DNA of 64,000 bases from Anthoceros angustus (GCA_010909165.1 VJWM01000044.1:1488001-1552000), one strand, 5' to 3'; numbered from the stretch's first letter, positions 10,421 through 20,761 are shown. Notes: a model not told the origin generated them from the sequence alone. Program-made: numbers and translations.

Positions 10421-11175
10421 AGTCGCATTAAGACAATATGCTATATTGCTCTTAGGATCCTGCCAGTTAGTAGGGGAATATCTATGTATTTTACCTGCAT
10501 TGGAACGCTGAGAATGCCTACGTCTAGGCTGGTTGGTATCAAGTTGATGTGGAATGTCCTCATGTGTGCTCTCATGATGAAGATCCGGAGTGTTGTTGTT
10601 GTCTTGAGTGTTTGTAGGTTGAATATCTGGATTATCATAATTAGATAAATCATAATATATATTTCTACTTGCCTTTGGAGTGCCGGGATAAGGCCCATAA
10701 ATATTAAATCGATTATGTGGTAGGCCGGTGTCGGTTGGTGAAGAGGAGGCAGGGTGCCGGGTCGCGTTGAAGACACCGTCCAAGCCTTTGTAAGTGCCGC
10801 GCGATGCTGGTGTGCCGTGCGGGATGTCGGATCCGGATCCCAAATGCTGAGGAGTCTCCCCGCGCGCGCGCGCCTGTGGGTGATCGCCGGGCGCGCCTGA
10901 TTGTGGAGACCGCCAGCGGGTCTGCAACCATGGAGAAGCCGGCGATGCGGGCCGGGAGTCTTGTCCGCCGCTGATTGTGGGGGCCCGCTCGCTGCCGGCG
11001 GCGTCGCCGCCGAGCTCTGGATCGAAATTGTCGGATTGAGGGTGTCCCGGGTGCACACCTGCAGGGCTGCTATAGTGGAGGTCATCGCCTCCGATCCGCG
11101 GTCTGCGAGCCACTCCGCCTTCGCCCGAGAGCCATGGCGCTGGGCTTGAGGGGCGCAAGGTGAGGGGCGCCAAGA
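10421..11175 (-). pseudogene. Copia A integrase-RT linker
   Basis: This low-conservation, Pro/Ser/Arg-rich stretch lies between integrase and RT, where Copia polyproteins carry a variable linker. It is GC-rich at 10,850-11,170, with a CGCGCGCGCGC run at about 10,860. Long ORFs in several frames here reflect composition rather than genes. Confidence 0.5.
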
Positions 11176-12402
11176 TCAGCGTGTCGAAATCTCAATGTGA
11201 TGGGTTGTGGTGTGTCCCGAGGGTGATAAGGGGCCGTGCGTAGGGGCCGGCGTGGTGGCACGGTGAGGGAGGCGAGGTGGGCCGGGTTTGGCGGTTGTCT
11301 TTGGAAAGTGGCGAGGCGGAAGTCCACGGAACCATTGTCGCCATCTTCTGATTGTGAAGAAACTCCCATGGATGTGGCTGTGGTACATATCCTCAAGAAA
11401 TGTGACGTCAGAATGGGTCACCTTGTGCGTTTGAGGGTGGATTAGCTTGTATCCTTTGATCCCGTTGGTGAAGCCGATAAACAGAAGCTTTTGTGCCTTG
11501 TTGTCGAGTTTTGTCCTGATAACCTTGGGAACATGAGCATACATGGGAGCACCGAAGACCCGCAAGGAGGATAAATCCGGCTTATTGCCTGTCCAGGTTG
11601 CATATGGAGTGCCCTGTGAGAGGGATGAGGTAATTGTGCGATTACCAATGTAGACAGCATGCTGCATCGCCTCTGGCCAATAGGATTTCGGGAGCTGTGC
11701 ATGAATAAGCATGGCTAGCCCGCAATTTTGTATAGTTTGGTTCATCTGTTCTGCGACCCCATTCTGCTGAGAGGTGTATGGAGTGGTAATCTGCCGATGA
11801 AAGCCGTGTTCCTTGCAGAAGGTGGAAAATTGGGTGGAGCAGTATTCACCACCGCCGTCTGATCTGAGGCAGAGTAAGGTGTCACCCGTTTGCTTCTCCG
11901 ACCATATCTTGTACTCTTTAAAGCATGGGAATGCTTGGGCCTTGTTCTTGAGGATGTATATAACGGTGAATCGAGTGAAGTCGTCGATTACCAGCATGAA
12001 ATATGTGTATCCAAATAGGGATTGCGTGAAAGGCCCGCATAGGTCGGAATGCACTAACTGAAGCCGCTTGGTAGCTCGTGTGTAGGATGCCTTAGGGAAG
12101 GCTGAGCGGTGACTCTTGCCGAGGGAGCATGCGTCGCAGATACCGAAGTCCTCGATATTGGTAAGAGGAATACCATGAGCAGCTTGTGTTTTAATCATAT
12201 CCTGCATTCTCTGCACGTTCATGTGCCCAAGCCGGGCGTGCCAGAGAAAGGTCTGATTTTGTCTCTGTGTGCCAGAGAGTGAAGAGGTGGCTAACCCGTA
12301 GGTGGTACAAATCATCGTTCTTAAGGTCGCCTGTGTCGACGCCTTTGTGGGGTTTCTATGACGCATGGCCATCTCCAAAACAAACGTAGCATCCATGATC
12401 AA
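11176..12402 (-). pseudogene. Copia A integrase
   Basis: A 408-codon open stretch. The integrase zinc finger (HARLGHMNVQRMQ ... CDACSLGKSHR) comes first, then the catalytic core with DLCGPF and DGGGEYCSTQF, and a GYKLIHPQTHKV segment typical of the Copia C-terminal part. The catalytic D...D...E residues appear retained (HSDLCG, RSDGGGEY, ending TSQQNGVAE). It inserts element cDNA into host DNA. It is separated from gag-protease by a frame change near 12,400. Confidence 0.85.
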
Positions 12403-12404
12403 CC

Positions 12405-13590
12405 TTACGTCGGAAAGAGATTTTTGGTGAGTCCGGTACTAAGAGGACGTCCCGAAATTTGCAGGGTTGAATTAGGTTGGACGCTTAGGTCTACAGATCC
12501 GACCCCTATTATGTGGTGTTTGGAGTTGTCACCAAGGCTAACAAAGTTGGATTGTGCTGTAGGGTTGAGGCCTGTGAAGTATTCCTCGTGGGGAGTCATA
12601 TGCTGCGAAGCTCCGGAATCTATGTACCAGGCATGTTCCCCTTGTGCTGAAAAACAGGAAGCTACAAGAGCTGAGGGTGTGCTAGCTGTAGGTGGTGTTT
12701 CATGGCTAACGTGAGTAAAGAAAGCCTTGGAGTGTCGCTGCATGGTTAAGGCCAGCTGTCCAGAATGTTGATTTTTGTAGTTGTTAGAAGAGCCTAATCT
12801 TTTCCGGCATTCCTCGTATGTGTGTCCAGGGATTTTGCAGTAGCCGCAGATGGGCTTCCATGAAGGGTTGTATGTACCTCGGCCACGGCTGGGAAAGGAG
12901 CCCCGTCCTCTAGGGGTGCCGCGGTTTGTTCCCCGGAAATTGCCTTGTCCGCGACCACGTTGCCTCCCTCTTCCTGTGAAGAAGGCGCTGCTGGAGGAGG
13001 GTTCTCCGGCGTGAGCGAAGACCTTCCTGCGGCCTTCCTCTGTAAGCATAGCACTGAGTACCTTGTTGATCGTTAGAGGTTGAATGCCCGTAAGCTTTGC
13101 ACGGCGACCCACGATTCGGTAGTGTTGATAGCGTAACTGCCGCTAGGAGCTCCTCGGGATGTTGAAGCCAAGGGCCCGGAACTTCACCGCCCAGCTCGAA
13201 ACACCATTGCATGGTGGTCCACATGGTCACCCTCTGCCATGCGGAGGCTGAGGTAGCTCTTGATGGTGTGTATTGTATGCATAATGTCGTGGGCGTCATA
13301 GATTTCATGTGGGCTGCCGGGCCGTGTCGCCCCTCGAGCTTGGACGGTGCCTTGCTTCATGCTTTGCATGAGAACATTTTTAGCTTGTTGGTTGTGGTCC
13401 TCCCAGTCGTCTTTGTCTTGCTGGGTTCCTGCTGCGGGGAAAGGTATGGGGACTGGGGGGTTGCCTACCCCGTCGACGTAGCCCCAGAGCTTGCGCTCTT
13501 TGAGGATGTTGGTCATCCTGAATTTCCAGTATGGAAATTGTGTTGCTGGCCATCGAACTTGTCCTCCTTGGACAAGGAGAGGTGAGAGGT
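12405..13590 (-). pseudogene. Copia A gag and protease
   Basis: The gag N-terminal part (WKFRMTNILKERKLWGYV, about 13,525) and middle lie in different frames (13,516-13,184 and 13,308-12,910). The segment 13,112-12,405 then carries the glycine/arginine-rich region, the zinc knuckle CGYCKIPGHTYEEC, and the aspartic protease active site WYIDSGASQHM. At least two frameshifts disrupt it. Gag forms the particle and protease cleaves the polyprotein. Confidence 0.8.
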
Positions 13591-13691
13591 TGACATCTTG
13601 TGTGTGTCTGGTTTCTAGACTCTGGCGTGTTTAGTAGGGTAGATATTTCTATTTGCATAGTAATAAGGACTCATCGTTCGTTGGGGAGATT

Positions 13692-14158
13692 TTATGTGGG
13701 CATGTGGTTGGTCCGATTCATCAATTTTTCAATTACGGAATTGTGGGTGTCTTCTATGTCTATTGCAGATGGAAGTTGGTAGAGGCCATGTTGGCGGCTT
13801 AGGTTTCCTAGGCAAGATGTGACTTGCTGTTTGACAGTTTCATGGGAAATTGGGGCAATTACGTCCAGGGTTGTAGTGAACTGTTTCTTCATGGTTGGTG
13901 AAACAAAAATTCAACTTGCAGATAAGACCAATCGTACTCTGTTGGGTCAATGTGACCTCTTAAGAGAATTTCTTCCCCAATTAGCAGCAGGACACCGCAG
14001 GTAACGTTCCAGCCGTAATGCCACAAGTTTTCTCCTGCTTCTTTAAGATTCCTTTGCTCTCTAAGTGATCTGACATTTTCTAAATGTTCTGCTTGCAGCC
14101 TTGCTCTTCTTTCGAGGCGTTGGCGCCTTATGGCTCCAGGCATGATGAGGAGACACAT
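13692..14158 (-). CDS. Copia A leader ORFs between PBS and gag
   Basis: Two adjacent short ORFs lie between the primer-binding site and gag. One of 89 codons (14,158-13,889) starts with MCLLIMPGAIRRQRLERRARL and has an arginine-rich helical beginning and a hydrophobic centre. One of 66 codons is at 13,892-13,692 and overlaps it by 4 bases. Neither resembles a family I know. Most plant Copia elements start gag within a short distance of the PBS, so a leader of about 600 bases with ORFs is unusual. They may be non-coding. Confidence 0.3.
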
Positions 14159-14205
14159 ATGGATGTCATGGGGTGGCTGGATAGGTAGAGCAGAGGCGGG
14201 CGTCC

Positions 14206-14218
14206 GGCTCTGATACCA
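14206..14218 (-). other. Copia A primer-binding site
   Basis: The minus strand reads TGGTATCAGAGCC directly after the LTR end. This is the classic plant Copia PBS, complementary to the 3' end of initiator tRNA-Met. Confidence 0.93.
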
Positions 14219-14412
14219 TGTGAAGAGCTGATGCGTTCAGGATCTTACATTAGATTACATAAGAGTACAGAGAATGTTCAGAATGTAGGCTTGGCCATTG
14301 CCCAAGCGGTGTTGTGCGTAACCGTTTTGAATGGTGACCATTCAAGGTGGCGCGTGAGCTGTAATGACTTAAATAATGAAGCGTGCTAAGGGCTAATGCT
14401 ATCATTTTAACA
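14219..14412 (-). repeat. Copia A 5' LTR (194 bp), shared by two copies
   Basis: Same TG...CA boundaries as the 8,605-8,800 LTR. It serves as 5' LTR of the complete element and, on its other side, as 3' LTR of a truncated copy whose polypurine tract abuts it at 14,413. Confidence 0.92.
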
Positions 14413-14877
14413 CTCCCACTTAGCATGTAGTCCTTAGGCTATATATATATATATGTGTGCAAACTTTGCTAAGCTTTGTGTGTAACTTCTGAGACTCTTC
14501 TTAGTCCCATATGCTTCACGTGTTCTTGATGCTTGATCGAGCTAAGTGCTTTCGTGAGCACGTCCGCCGTCATCTGTTCTGTCGGGCAATAAACAACTAT
14601 AAACTTGCCTTCATCAACTACTTGCCTTATGAAGTGAAATTGCACCTCTATGTGCTTCGTCCGCGCGTGGAACTTTGGATTATACGTGAGTGCAATAGCA
14701 CTCTGGTTATCGCAATAGAGGCCTGGGGATCCTTTGCGTTTCGCCTAACTCCGAAAGTTGTAGAAGTTGCCAAAGTCCATCTTTACAAGCATGTGTTAAA
14801 GAGCAATACTCAGCCTCTGTTGAGCTGAGTGCGACCACCTGTTGCCTCTTGCTGCTCCAGCTTGTTGCTGTGCCTCC
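14413..14877 (-). mobile_element. Truncated tandem copy of Copia A (RNase H end to PPT)
   Basis: This is nearly identical to 8,801-9,240. It carries SWSSKRQQVVALSSTEAEYC and CKDGLWQLLQLSELGE, then the pol 3' end and the polypurine tract. Its upstream edge joins a GT92 exon at a short stretch (TACCTGTTCGGAGGCAC) that resembles both partners. So one LTR is flanked on both sides by internal Copia sequence. Confidence 0.85.
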
Positions 14878-15486
14878 GAACAGGTAGAAATGGTAAAGAG
14901 AGCCATTCGCTGATGGCCAGGACACTGACGTTGCCATAAATTGGAGACCCGCAATACAGATCCTCGTACAAAAAGCCTGCCACATCCGCCGAGAAGTTGC
15001 CCAGCTTCCGCTGCTCATCAGGCCTCTCTGTGGCAGCAACAACCTGCAACCCCGGCACCAGCACCGGCACCGGCACCGGTGCCGGTACCAGCAACTCAGG
15101 AATTCCGGAGGCCAATTTGAGGAACACTCAGCGCCGCAGCTCCTTGGGCATCCAGTCATACCGGTCCTGCCCACCCGACCAGCTGCTTCCCATGCCTACG
15201 CCCCGAGAGCCGCAACACAAGCGCCCCTCCTGCTCCTTGCGCTCCGACCATCCCACAGCCCGGAACGGAAACGGGAGGGGAAGAGGGAGCCGGTCCAATT
15301 CTTGTGACTGCGATGAGATGGAGGTCGCAGGCGGGCTCGGCAGCGGCCTCGCCAGCGCCAGGTCGTAAGAATCGACTCCTGCTTGAACAAAATGAGCACC
15401 AGAGTTAGCGTGGTGCACAAAGCACATAGCACAAAGCGGAGACGGCAGCCAGCAGTCACAACCGACGTCGCCGATCTACACTTCAT
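14878..15486 (-). pseudogene. GT92 pseudogene, exon 1 fragment cut by Copia
   Basis: It starts with a Met and a clear membrane anchor (residues about 16-35, LRFVLCALCTTLTLVLILF), as in type II Golgi enzymes. Further on, one frame gives VAATERP, YEDLYCGSPIYGN and ISEWLS, aligning with LAATEKP, YEHLYCGSPLYGN and LHEWLS of the intact GT92 at 17,003-18,757. Frame changes and a short (VP)n-coding microsatellite (about 15,050-15,092) interrupt it. It ends at the Copia junction, just before the catalytic domain. Confidence 0.8.
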
Positions 15487-15917
15487 CCCGCCGTCTCCTA
15501 CAAGTTTCCCAGGATGAACGAGTCATTTTTCTCCGCTCGTGGTCGCCATGGCTGGGCTCGTCCTGCCAATCGGAAACAGCCTCCTCTGGCCCCTGCCCAG
15601 AAACAGCCTCTTCACATATTTTGTCATTTAATACCATAATTATTGCATAGTTTATTCGACCGCTAACCGATGCCTGAACATCGCCTACATGGCTGGCCGT
15701 GTCGCGACAGGAATGGCTGCTGATCGCAGTAAGCATCTCCCATCTGGGGATCTCGGATCTCGAAGCCGACCGGAATTCGGAGGTGTTGGACGTCCCAAAT
15801 GCGAAGACACACGACAGTTCGGCAAAAGCTCATTCGCCTTTCGACCTGTTGGCTCGTAAAGTTTGGGAAGTCTTGTTGTAAGTAGATATTTGCCAATTAT
15901 ACCGTGGTCTGCCATGT
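15487..15917. other. No gene seen
   Basis: Only short overlapping ORFs in several frames and no recognisable domain. On the plus strand it leads into the tRNA-like sequence. Confidence 0.4.
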
Positions 15918-15989
15918 GTCACAGTGGCGCAGCGGAAGGGTGGTGGGCCCGTAATCCACAGGTTCCAAGATTGAAACATGGTCCTGTCA
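15918..15989 (+). pseudogene. tRNA-iMet-like pseudogene or SINE head
   Basis: These 72 bases follow the plant initiator tRNA-Met closely (A box AGTGGCGCAGCGG, then GGTGGGCCC, and a B-box-like GATTGAAAC). However, the anticodon position reads CGT instead of CAT and several stem pairs are changed. It is unlikely to be a working tRNA. The sequence 16,033-16,098 just downstream is repeated elsewhere in the window, which suggests a tRNA-derived SINE. Confidence 0.7.
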
Positions 15990-16032
15990 AATCTTGGCAT
16001 AAAAAGGTACCGGCAGATTTGAAGAAGTTTGC

Positions 16033-16098
16033 AGTAGGGGCATCCACTCCCTCTAGGCACCCCATCTAAGTACTGATGTAAGCGCAGGATACTTAAAG
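16033..16098 (+). repeat. Dispersed repeat body shared with 6,030-6,092
   Basis: The core GGGCATCCACTCCCT followed by GCACCCCATCTAAGTAC and AAGCGCAGGAT occurs here and at 6,030-6,092 in the same orientation with few changes. Here it follows a tRNA-like head; at 6,030 it follows a LINE tail. Confidence 0.65.
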
Positions 16099-16129
16099 GT
16101 TGCACGGATCCGACTTCGGAAGCCTTTGA

Positions 16130-16753
16130 TGACGTCGTGGAAATGGCAAGTATGCTGCTTCGTTCTCCACCTTTACTATGGCCTTCTCGCGGAGCGGCTT
16201 GCGCGAGCTATGCACTGCCTCGCTGAAAATCTTTGCCGGGTTCAGCACCACAAACTTGCTTCTGCGGGGGGAGGGAGAGGGCGGCGAGGGCGGGAGGCGG
16301 GAGGCGGCTGTGGTCCCTTGGAGTTGGAGAAAAGCAGCTTCTCCACTGCCCATTGATTATTTTTCAGGGAATTGCTAGCTGGTGCTGCAGAGAGGTGGCC
16401 AGCATCATGTTTAGCACATTCCAAATTGTTGGCCAAGCTTACAAGGGTTTAAGGAAGAGTGAGTGGCTTCTAGTTTCCTGTTAGAGGACCTTGGGGAGGA
16501 AGGGAGGCGGGAAATCTAGTCTCCTTGCGTTGCTCCAATGTGAGCACATCCTGTTCAGGATATGCCTCCACCAGAGAAATGAGAATGTGGGGAGGCCTGA
16601 ACACGATATACTCATCCACGTCCAAGAACCAGGTGCGGTCTGCGATGAACTTGTACTTGTGGAGCTCTGAACTGCCCTCCCGCTTCTCGTTGACTAGAAC
16701 TCTCTTTGCGGGCTATTTTTGAAGATATATGGCAGGCATTACGCTATAGCCTC
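16130..16753 (-). pseudogene. GT92 pseudogene, exon 2/3 fragments
   Basis: On the minus strand the first part has RVLVNEK, KYKFIADRTWFLDVDEYIVF and a following hydrophobic helix. This matches the GT92 catalytic DxD block (WVWFFDVDEYIV in the intact gene). Then 16,360-16,130 gives QWAVEKLLFSNSKG and KFVVLNPAKIFSEAVH, matching exon 3 of the intact gene (KWTIETLLF..., then ...NPRKISAASVH). A Pro/Arg low-complexity insertion at about 16,255-16,320 and frame changes interrupt it. No exon 1 is attached. Confidence 0.75.
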
Positions 16754-17002
16754 CCGCAATTTGAAGAGAGCCCTTGTACGCATTCTCTGAATAGGGAGAA
16801 AAAGAATGGCTCAATTGAGTCGACCTTAAGCTTACTGGGCAGGTTGCCTAGGGGCCGGTGTCATCCTGGCCAGCGTGGATATTGCCTTGAGATACACCAG
16901 CTTACAACTTTAATTGTTGGAGGGGTGCACTGCACACACAAGTTTAGAACAAAGAAGTACATATGTAGAGGGCTCGGTCCGCGGGCTTGTTGTACTATAG
17001 AA

Positions 17003-18757
17003 CTACCCTTTGGTGCACACCTCTCCTGCACAATCCTCCTTTTGCTGGCGTAATAACTCGGAGGTGTGGTTCCTGGCCTTGGCAGATAACTTCAGGATTG
17101 AGTCATCGTACTCCAGCTCCTCCATTCCAGAGTTGAATCGAGCGGACACATTTTGCATTTCATCTCGATTTACCCACTGTTGGCAGAGCTCAGACGTTTT
17201 TCTGTTGATGCTGTTGTGGTAGTGGAAATAGGAGGCCTCGGAGCTGCTGACGACAGATTTTCTGTGGCGTGCTCCAGACATTGCAAAATGGACAGAGGCC
17301 GCTGATATTTTCCTTGGATTTGCAGCCCATTTGTGCTTGCTGTAGGTTGAGCCTCCTTTAACGGCGAATAGCAGAGTTTCTATAGTCCATTTATCCTCCC
17401 TGCTGTTCAAGCAAAGCATTTTAACAGGGGTACAGCACCTGACAAGAACATAGATGAAAGCGAGGAAAAGGTTGAGATCTTGTACCTCTGCAAATTGTCC
17501 GATACAGGACACAGATTGCTTGAGAAGAGGTGCTGCTCGAATTGGACTTCTCCCACGTCCCTATGTTTCTCCAAAACTTGGTTTATGTCGGTAAATGGAG
17601 GCTTCACAACAATATACTCATCCACGTCAAAGAACCAAACCCATTGCGCCATGTATCTCGATTTCACAAGGCAATCGTTGAGAATCAGGTATTGGTTGTG
17701 ATAATAGCCGTCAAACTGATTCAAGTCTCTCACATCCTCAATCGTAAGAATCTCCAATTCGACCCACGGACTCAAAATCTGTTCACGAGTGCAACAACTC
17801 AAATTTTTCACACTGTGTGCTTGAAACATTCCTTGCCTTGTACTGCCAAGGATTCTTGGCTATACTTATGAGACCAAATAAACAGGTGTGAAAGAACAAT
17901 CTCAAGCTCAAAGCACTTACTCGTCTCACGTCCTTCGACAATCCGCCAGCATCATGCAATACGAAATGCGATCGATTACCAAACTCATAGAAGTGGAATG
18001 AGAGCCACTCATGCAGCGCAGGCGCATTCAGATTGCCATAGAGAGGAGACCCGCAATACAAGTGCTCATAAGCATACGGCGCCTCAAACTTGGTAGCATT
18101 GTACTCCCCAGGCTTCTCTGTGGCAGCCAACATCTGCAGAACTCTGAACTCCGGTTGAGCAAGCAGCCAGCCAGATTCATCAACCTGGCCCATGTCGATG
18201 GCGCTGGCGTGCAGAACAAGATTTCCACCGAGTCCATCGCTCCCAACAGGAATCGAGAATTCGCACCTAATTACAATCGGAGTGTATGTCTGCTTGTACC
18301 CCAGCCCAGGCTTCTCCACCGTGACAACGGCCCTGGTGCCATTACCTCCGGCACCCCCTCTAGCAGATATCCACTGGCAGCTGTACGATCCGTCATCGTG
18401 TTTAGCAACAGGCCCTGACACTAAGATCAAAATTTCCCAAACAGCCGGACCGCTTCGGTAAGCCCCGGTGACCACCACAGAGTAAGCTCCCACTCCTGCT
18501 GTCCGGAATTTTCCACTGCTAGAAGAAGCTCCTGAAGTCACAGTCTGGTCGGTTTTGTGGCAGGGTCTTTGTGACGCGTCCCTGTGTGCAGAATTCAGAA
18601 TGAACGAGGATCCGGACCAGGCCAGATGATGAGGACTCAGCACCTCCGCCACAAGGAAGTAGGTTGTAGTCAAGGCAACCACAACTGTGAAGAGCGGGTG
18701 GCCGACAGGGCATGCAGGCGCTTTGCTCATTTTCAGGATCGCAGGTTGCGTCCACAT
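17003..18757 (-). CDS. GT92 galactan beta-1,4-galactosyltransferase-like protein
   Basis: Three exons on the minus strand: 18,757-17,921, 17,778-17,486 and 17,402-17,003. The introns are 142 and 83 nt, both GT-AG. They join in frame to 509 aa, near the length of plant GALS proteins. An N-terminal anchor (about residues 20-40) makes it a type II Golgi protein. The luminal N-terminal part (SCQWISARGG, VIRCEF) matches the region before the GALS catalytic domain. The GT-A core has YCGSPLYGN, FVLHDAGG, FDGYYHNQY and the metal-binding D330-V-D332 in FFDVDEY. Exon 3 supplies ASVHFA and YFHYHN. GALS enzymes elongate beta-1,4-galactan side chains of pectic RG-I; the same substrate here is inferred. 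Degenerate paralogues lie downstream. A nearby upstream ATG choice (18,730) would shorten it by nine residues. Confidence 0.9.
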
Positions 18758-18945
18758 CTTCTAATCGAGCCCGACTGCTCACCTTCTTAACCCGGCTCGC
18801 CGACCATCTCTTGGAGCTGCCCCTGCTCCAAGGCCGGCAGGATCATGTGATACCCGTGCAATTATTCGGACTCATATATTTCGACCGGGATCAGGAAGGC
18901 ATGCATCTTGCCTCTCACAGAGCTGCAAGTGCTTGACCAGTGAAC

Positions 18946-18956
18946 CCTATTTATGC
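18946..18956 (-). promoter_or_regulatory. TATA-like box of the GT92 gene
   Basis: The minus strand reads CATAAATAGGG here, about 190 bases before the GT92 start codon. This is a plausible TATA box implying a 5' UTR of roughly 160 nt. Short upstream ATGs occur in that leader. Confidence 0.45.
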
Positions 18957-19540
18957 CTCAGTCAGAAGCATTGATTCTCTCACAAATCAATGCTCGCTCC
19001 GCTAGCTCAGGACTACACACATGCATGTACTCGCATTGTCATGCAGAGTGAAGTCGAGCAATGTCCTCTGAAACGACGCGAGTCGAGACGCTACCTTGTG
19101 ATTGTCGAAGTCATTTTGACTTCTTCGAAAACTGTGTCCCCAAAGCCAAGAGCGATGCCCTCGTGAAGAGAGCTCTGCCGAATGGATTGACTCGAAATTA
19201 TATTGGAAATCCAGATTCATGAGTCTGCAGTGCCTCATGCCTCTCGTGTCCCATTTACTTTTGTGAAGTGGGGACAACCTTGTGCCTGCATCATACAGTC
19301 GTGTAGCTTACGCAAGGTAGAACTATCCGGGCTTTGTGCCTGGTTATCCGAAGGCTAAAACAAGGCCTCGAAATTAACAAGCACATCCGCATATTGAAAC
19401 TGTTCGATACCTATGTACAGATGTCCAAAGTAGTCATCAGCTGGCATCTGCATGATACCGGCTGTAGTTGAAATTCATCAGTCCATCATGCGTCCACAGG
19501 AAGCTTGCTCTACAATGGTGAAATCAGATGTTGCATCTTT
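18957..19540. other. Intergenic, no gene seen
   Basis: This stretch separates the GT92 promoter (minus) from a plus-strand kinase fragment. The longest ORF (91 codons, minus) has no recognisable features. Confidence 0.4.
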
Positions 19541-19772
19541 ATTTCAGTGCCGACTGTCCCCGAGCACAAGCAGCAGTTTCTCAATGAGGCCAAGATTTTG
19601 TTCGGAGTGAATCACAGACACTTGGGAAGCTGCTAGGCTGTTCCATGGAGAAAGAAAATTGCTCACCTTGTCTTCGAGTTTGTCCCTCACGGCACACTCA
19701 AGGAATATCTCCAAGGGCAGAAAAAAGGTTCTCTCCGGTCAGTAGGAGGCAACGCCTTCGCACAGCGCTTCA
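19541..19772 (+). pseudogene. Receptor-like kinase fragment (N-lobe)
   Basis: Two plus-strand frames give HKQQFLNEAKILFGVNHRHL and then LVFEFVPHGTLKEYLQG. These match the alpha-C helix to hinge region of plant receptor-like kinases (usual form FLNEV.IL..VNHRNVV.LLGCC, LVYEFVPNGTL). A frameshift separates them. The fragment ends exactly at the Copia B target site (CTTCA, 19,768-19,772). Confidence 0.75.
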
Positions 19773-19954
19773 TAAAGCAATCGAGGATCGGAGGGGCACG
19801 AGCGGGTGCGAGCGTAGGCATGAGCGCACGAGAGACAGGAGATGAAAGAAAAACGGTTATAAAATTCAGCAGAAAAGGAAAACATATATACACGAGTTCT
19901 TAGTCCATTTTTTACTGTTCATAAAACTATAAAGTCCTATTTACTATTTCTTCA
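19773..19954 (-). repeat. Copia B 3' LTR (182 bp)
   Basis: On the minus strand it runs TGAAGAAATA...GATTGCTTTA. It begins right after a purine-rich tract (AAGAGGGAG) and ends at the target duplication CTTCA. The terminus is TA rather than CA. It matches the 34,006-34,187 copy at every base I compared. Confidence 0.93.
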
Positions 19955-20761
19955 CTCCCTCTTAGTTGCAATGTACAGGTAAAGGGAACGATTTGCTGTC
20001 TGCCTTTCATGAGTCTCGGTATTGAGTTACATGTAAATTCCTGCTTCCAAATACTCTCCTCCGCAATAGAAATATCACAGCTCTTTGTATCAGCATGCAT
20101 CAACAGATATCGTCACACCCAAAATGACTCAACAGCAAGCTTAAGTGCGAATGTAAAGCTGTTATGCTGAGGGCCATGCCCAAGACGGGAGGTAGAGAAA
20201 CATATGACCCAAGAGGAGCAGATCATACTCATGAGAGATCCTAAAAGTACCCGACGGTGACGGTGCTCCCTCTAAAGATACAAAGCATGAAAAGAAAATA
20301 TCATGACTCTTTGTATCAGCATGCATCAACAGATATCGTCACACCCAAAATGACTCAACAGCAAGCTTAAGTGCGAATGTAAAGCTGTTATGCTGAGGGC
20401 CATGCCCAAGACGGGAGGTAGAGAAACATATGACCCAAGAGGAGCAGATCATACTCATGAGAGATCCTAAAAGTACCCGACGGTGACGGTGCTCCCTCTA
20501 AAGATACAAAGCATGAAAAGAAAATATCACAGCCTTGATGAGAAAGAACAGGCGCTTACTTGTGAGTGATGGCTTCATCCACCCTGTTCTCCTCTACACT
20601 TACACATTCAACATGCCTACAAAAGGTCCACGTACCTTGACTTGATTCTACAGGGCTGGTTAATAAACTAAAAACAGACCAGCTGTTGTAGACACTGAAA
20701 ACAAAATTCAAGGTGAGAGTATATCACACAAAGATCTAGGCATACTGTAAGGGCTAGTAGC
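19955..20761 (-). repeat. Copia B post-pol region with 226-bp tandem duplication
   Basis: About 800 bases lie between the pol stop and the polypurine tract (19,955-19,963, minus AAGAGGGAG). Inside, 20,081-20,306 and 20,307-20,532 are a 226-bp direct duplication, identical apart from the last few bases. No ORF is recognisable. The duplication must be recent or maintained by replication. Confidence 0.85.

Larger units (their letters stand above)
8605..14412 (-). mobile_element. Ty1/Copia LTR retrotransposon A (complete but decayed)
   Basis: This is an LTR-internal-LTR unit on the minus strand. The 5' LTR is 14,412-14,219. The primer-binding site TGGTATCAGAGCC, complementary to initiator tRNA-Met, is at 14,218-14,206. 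Then come leader ORFs, gag, protease, integrase, reverse transcriptase and RNase H, a polypurine tract (AAGTGGGAG) just above 8,800, and the 3' LTR 8,800-8,605. The integrase-before-RT order is diagnostic of Copia. The LTRs differ at about two sites in 195 bases, yet the internal ORFs carry many frameshifts. There is no simple target duplication, because the 5' LTR is directly preceded by the end of a second copy (14,413-14,877). Confidence 0.92.

Noticed and set aside
10441-11173. Two long overlapping minus-strand ORFs as host genes
   Set aside because: They lie in the integrase-RT linker of Copia A and are compositional.
15918-15989. A functional initiator tRNA-Met gene
   Set aside because: The anticodon position reads CGT, stem pairs are broken and the B box is altered.
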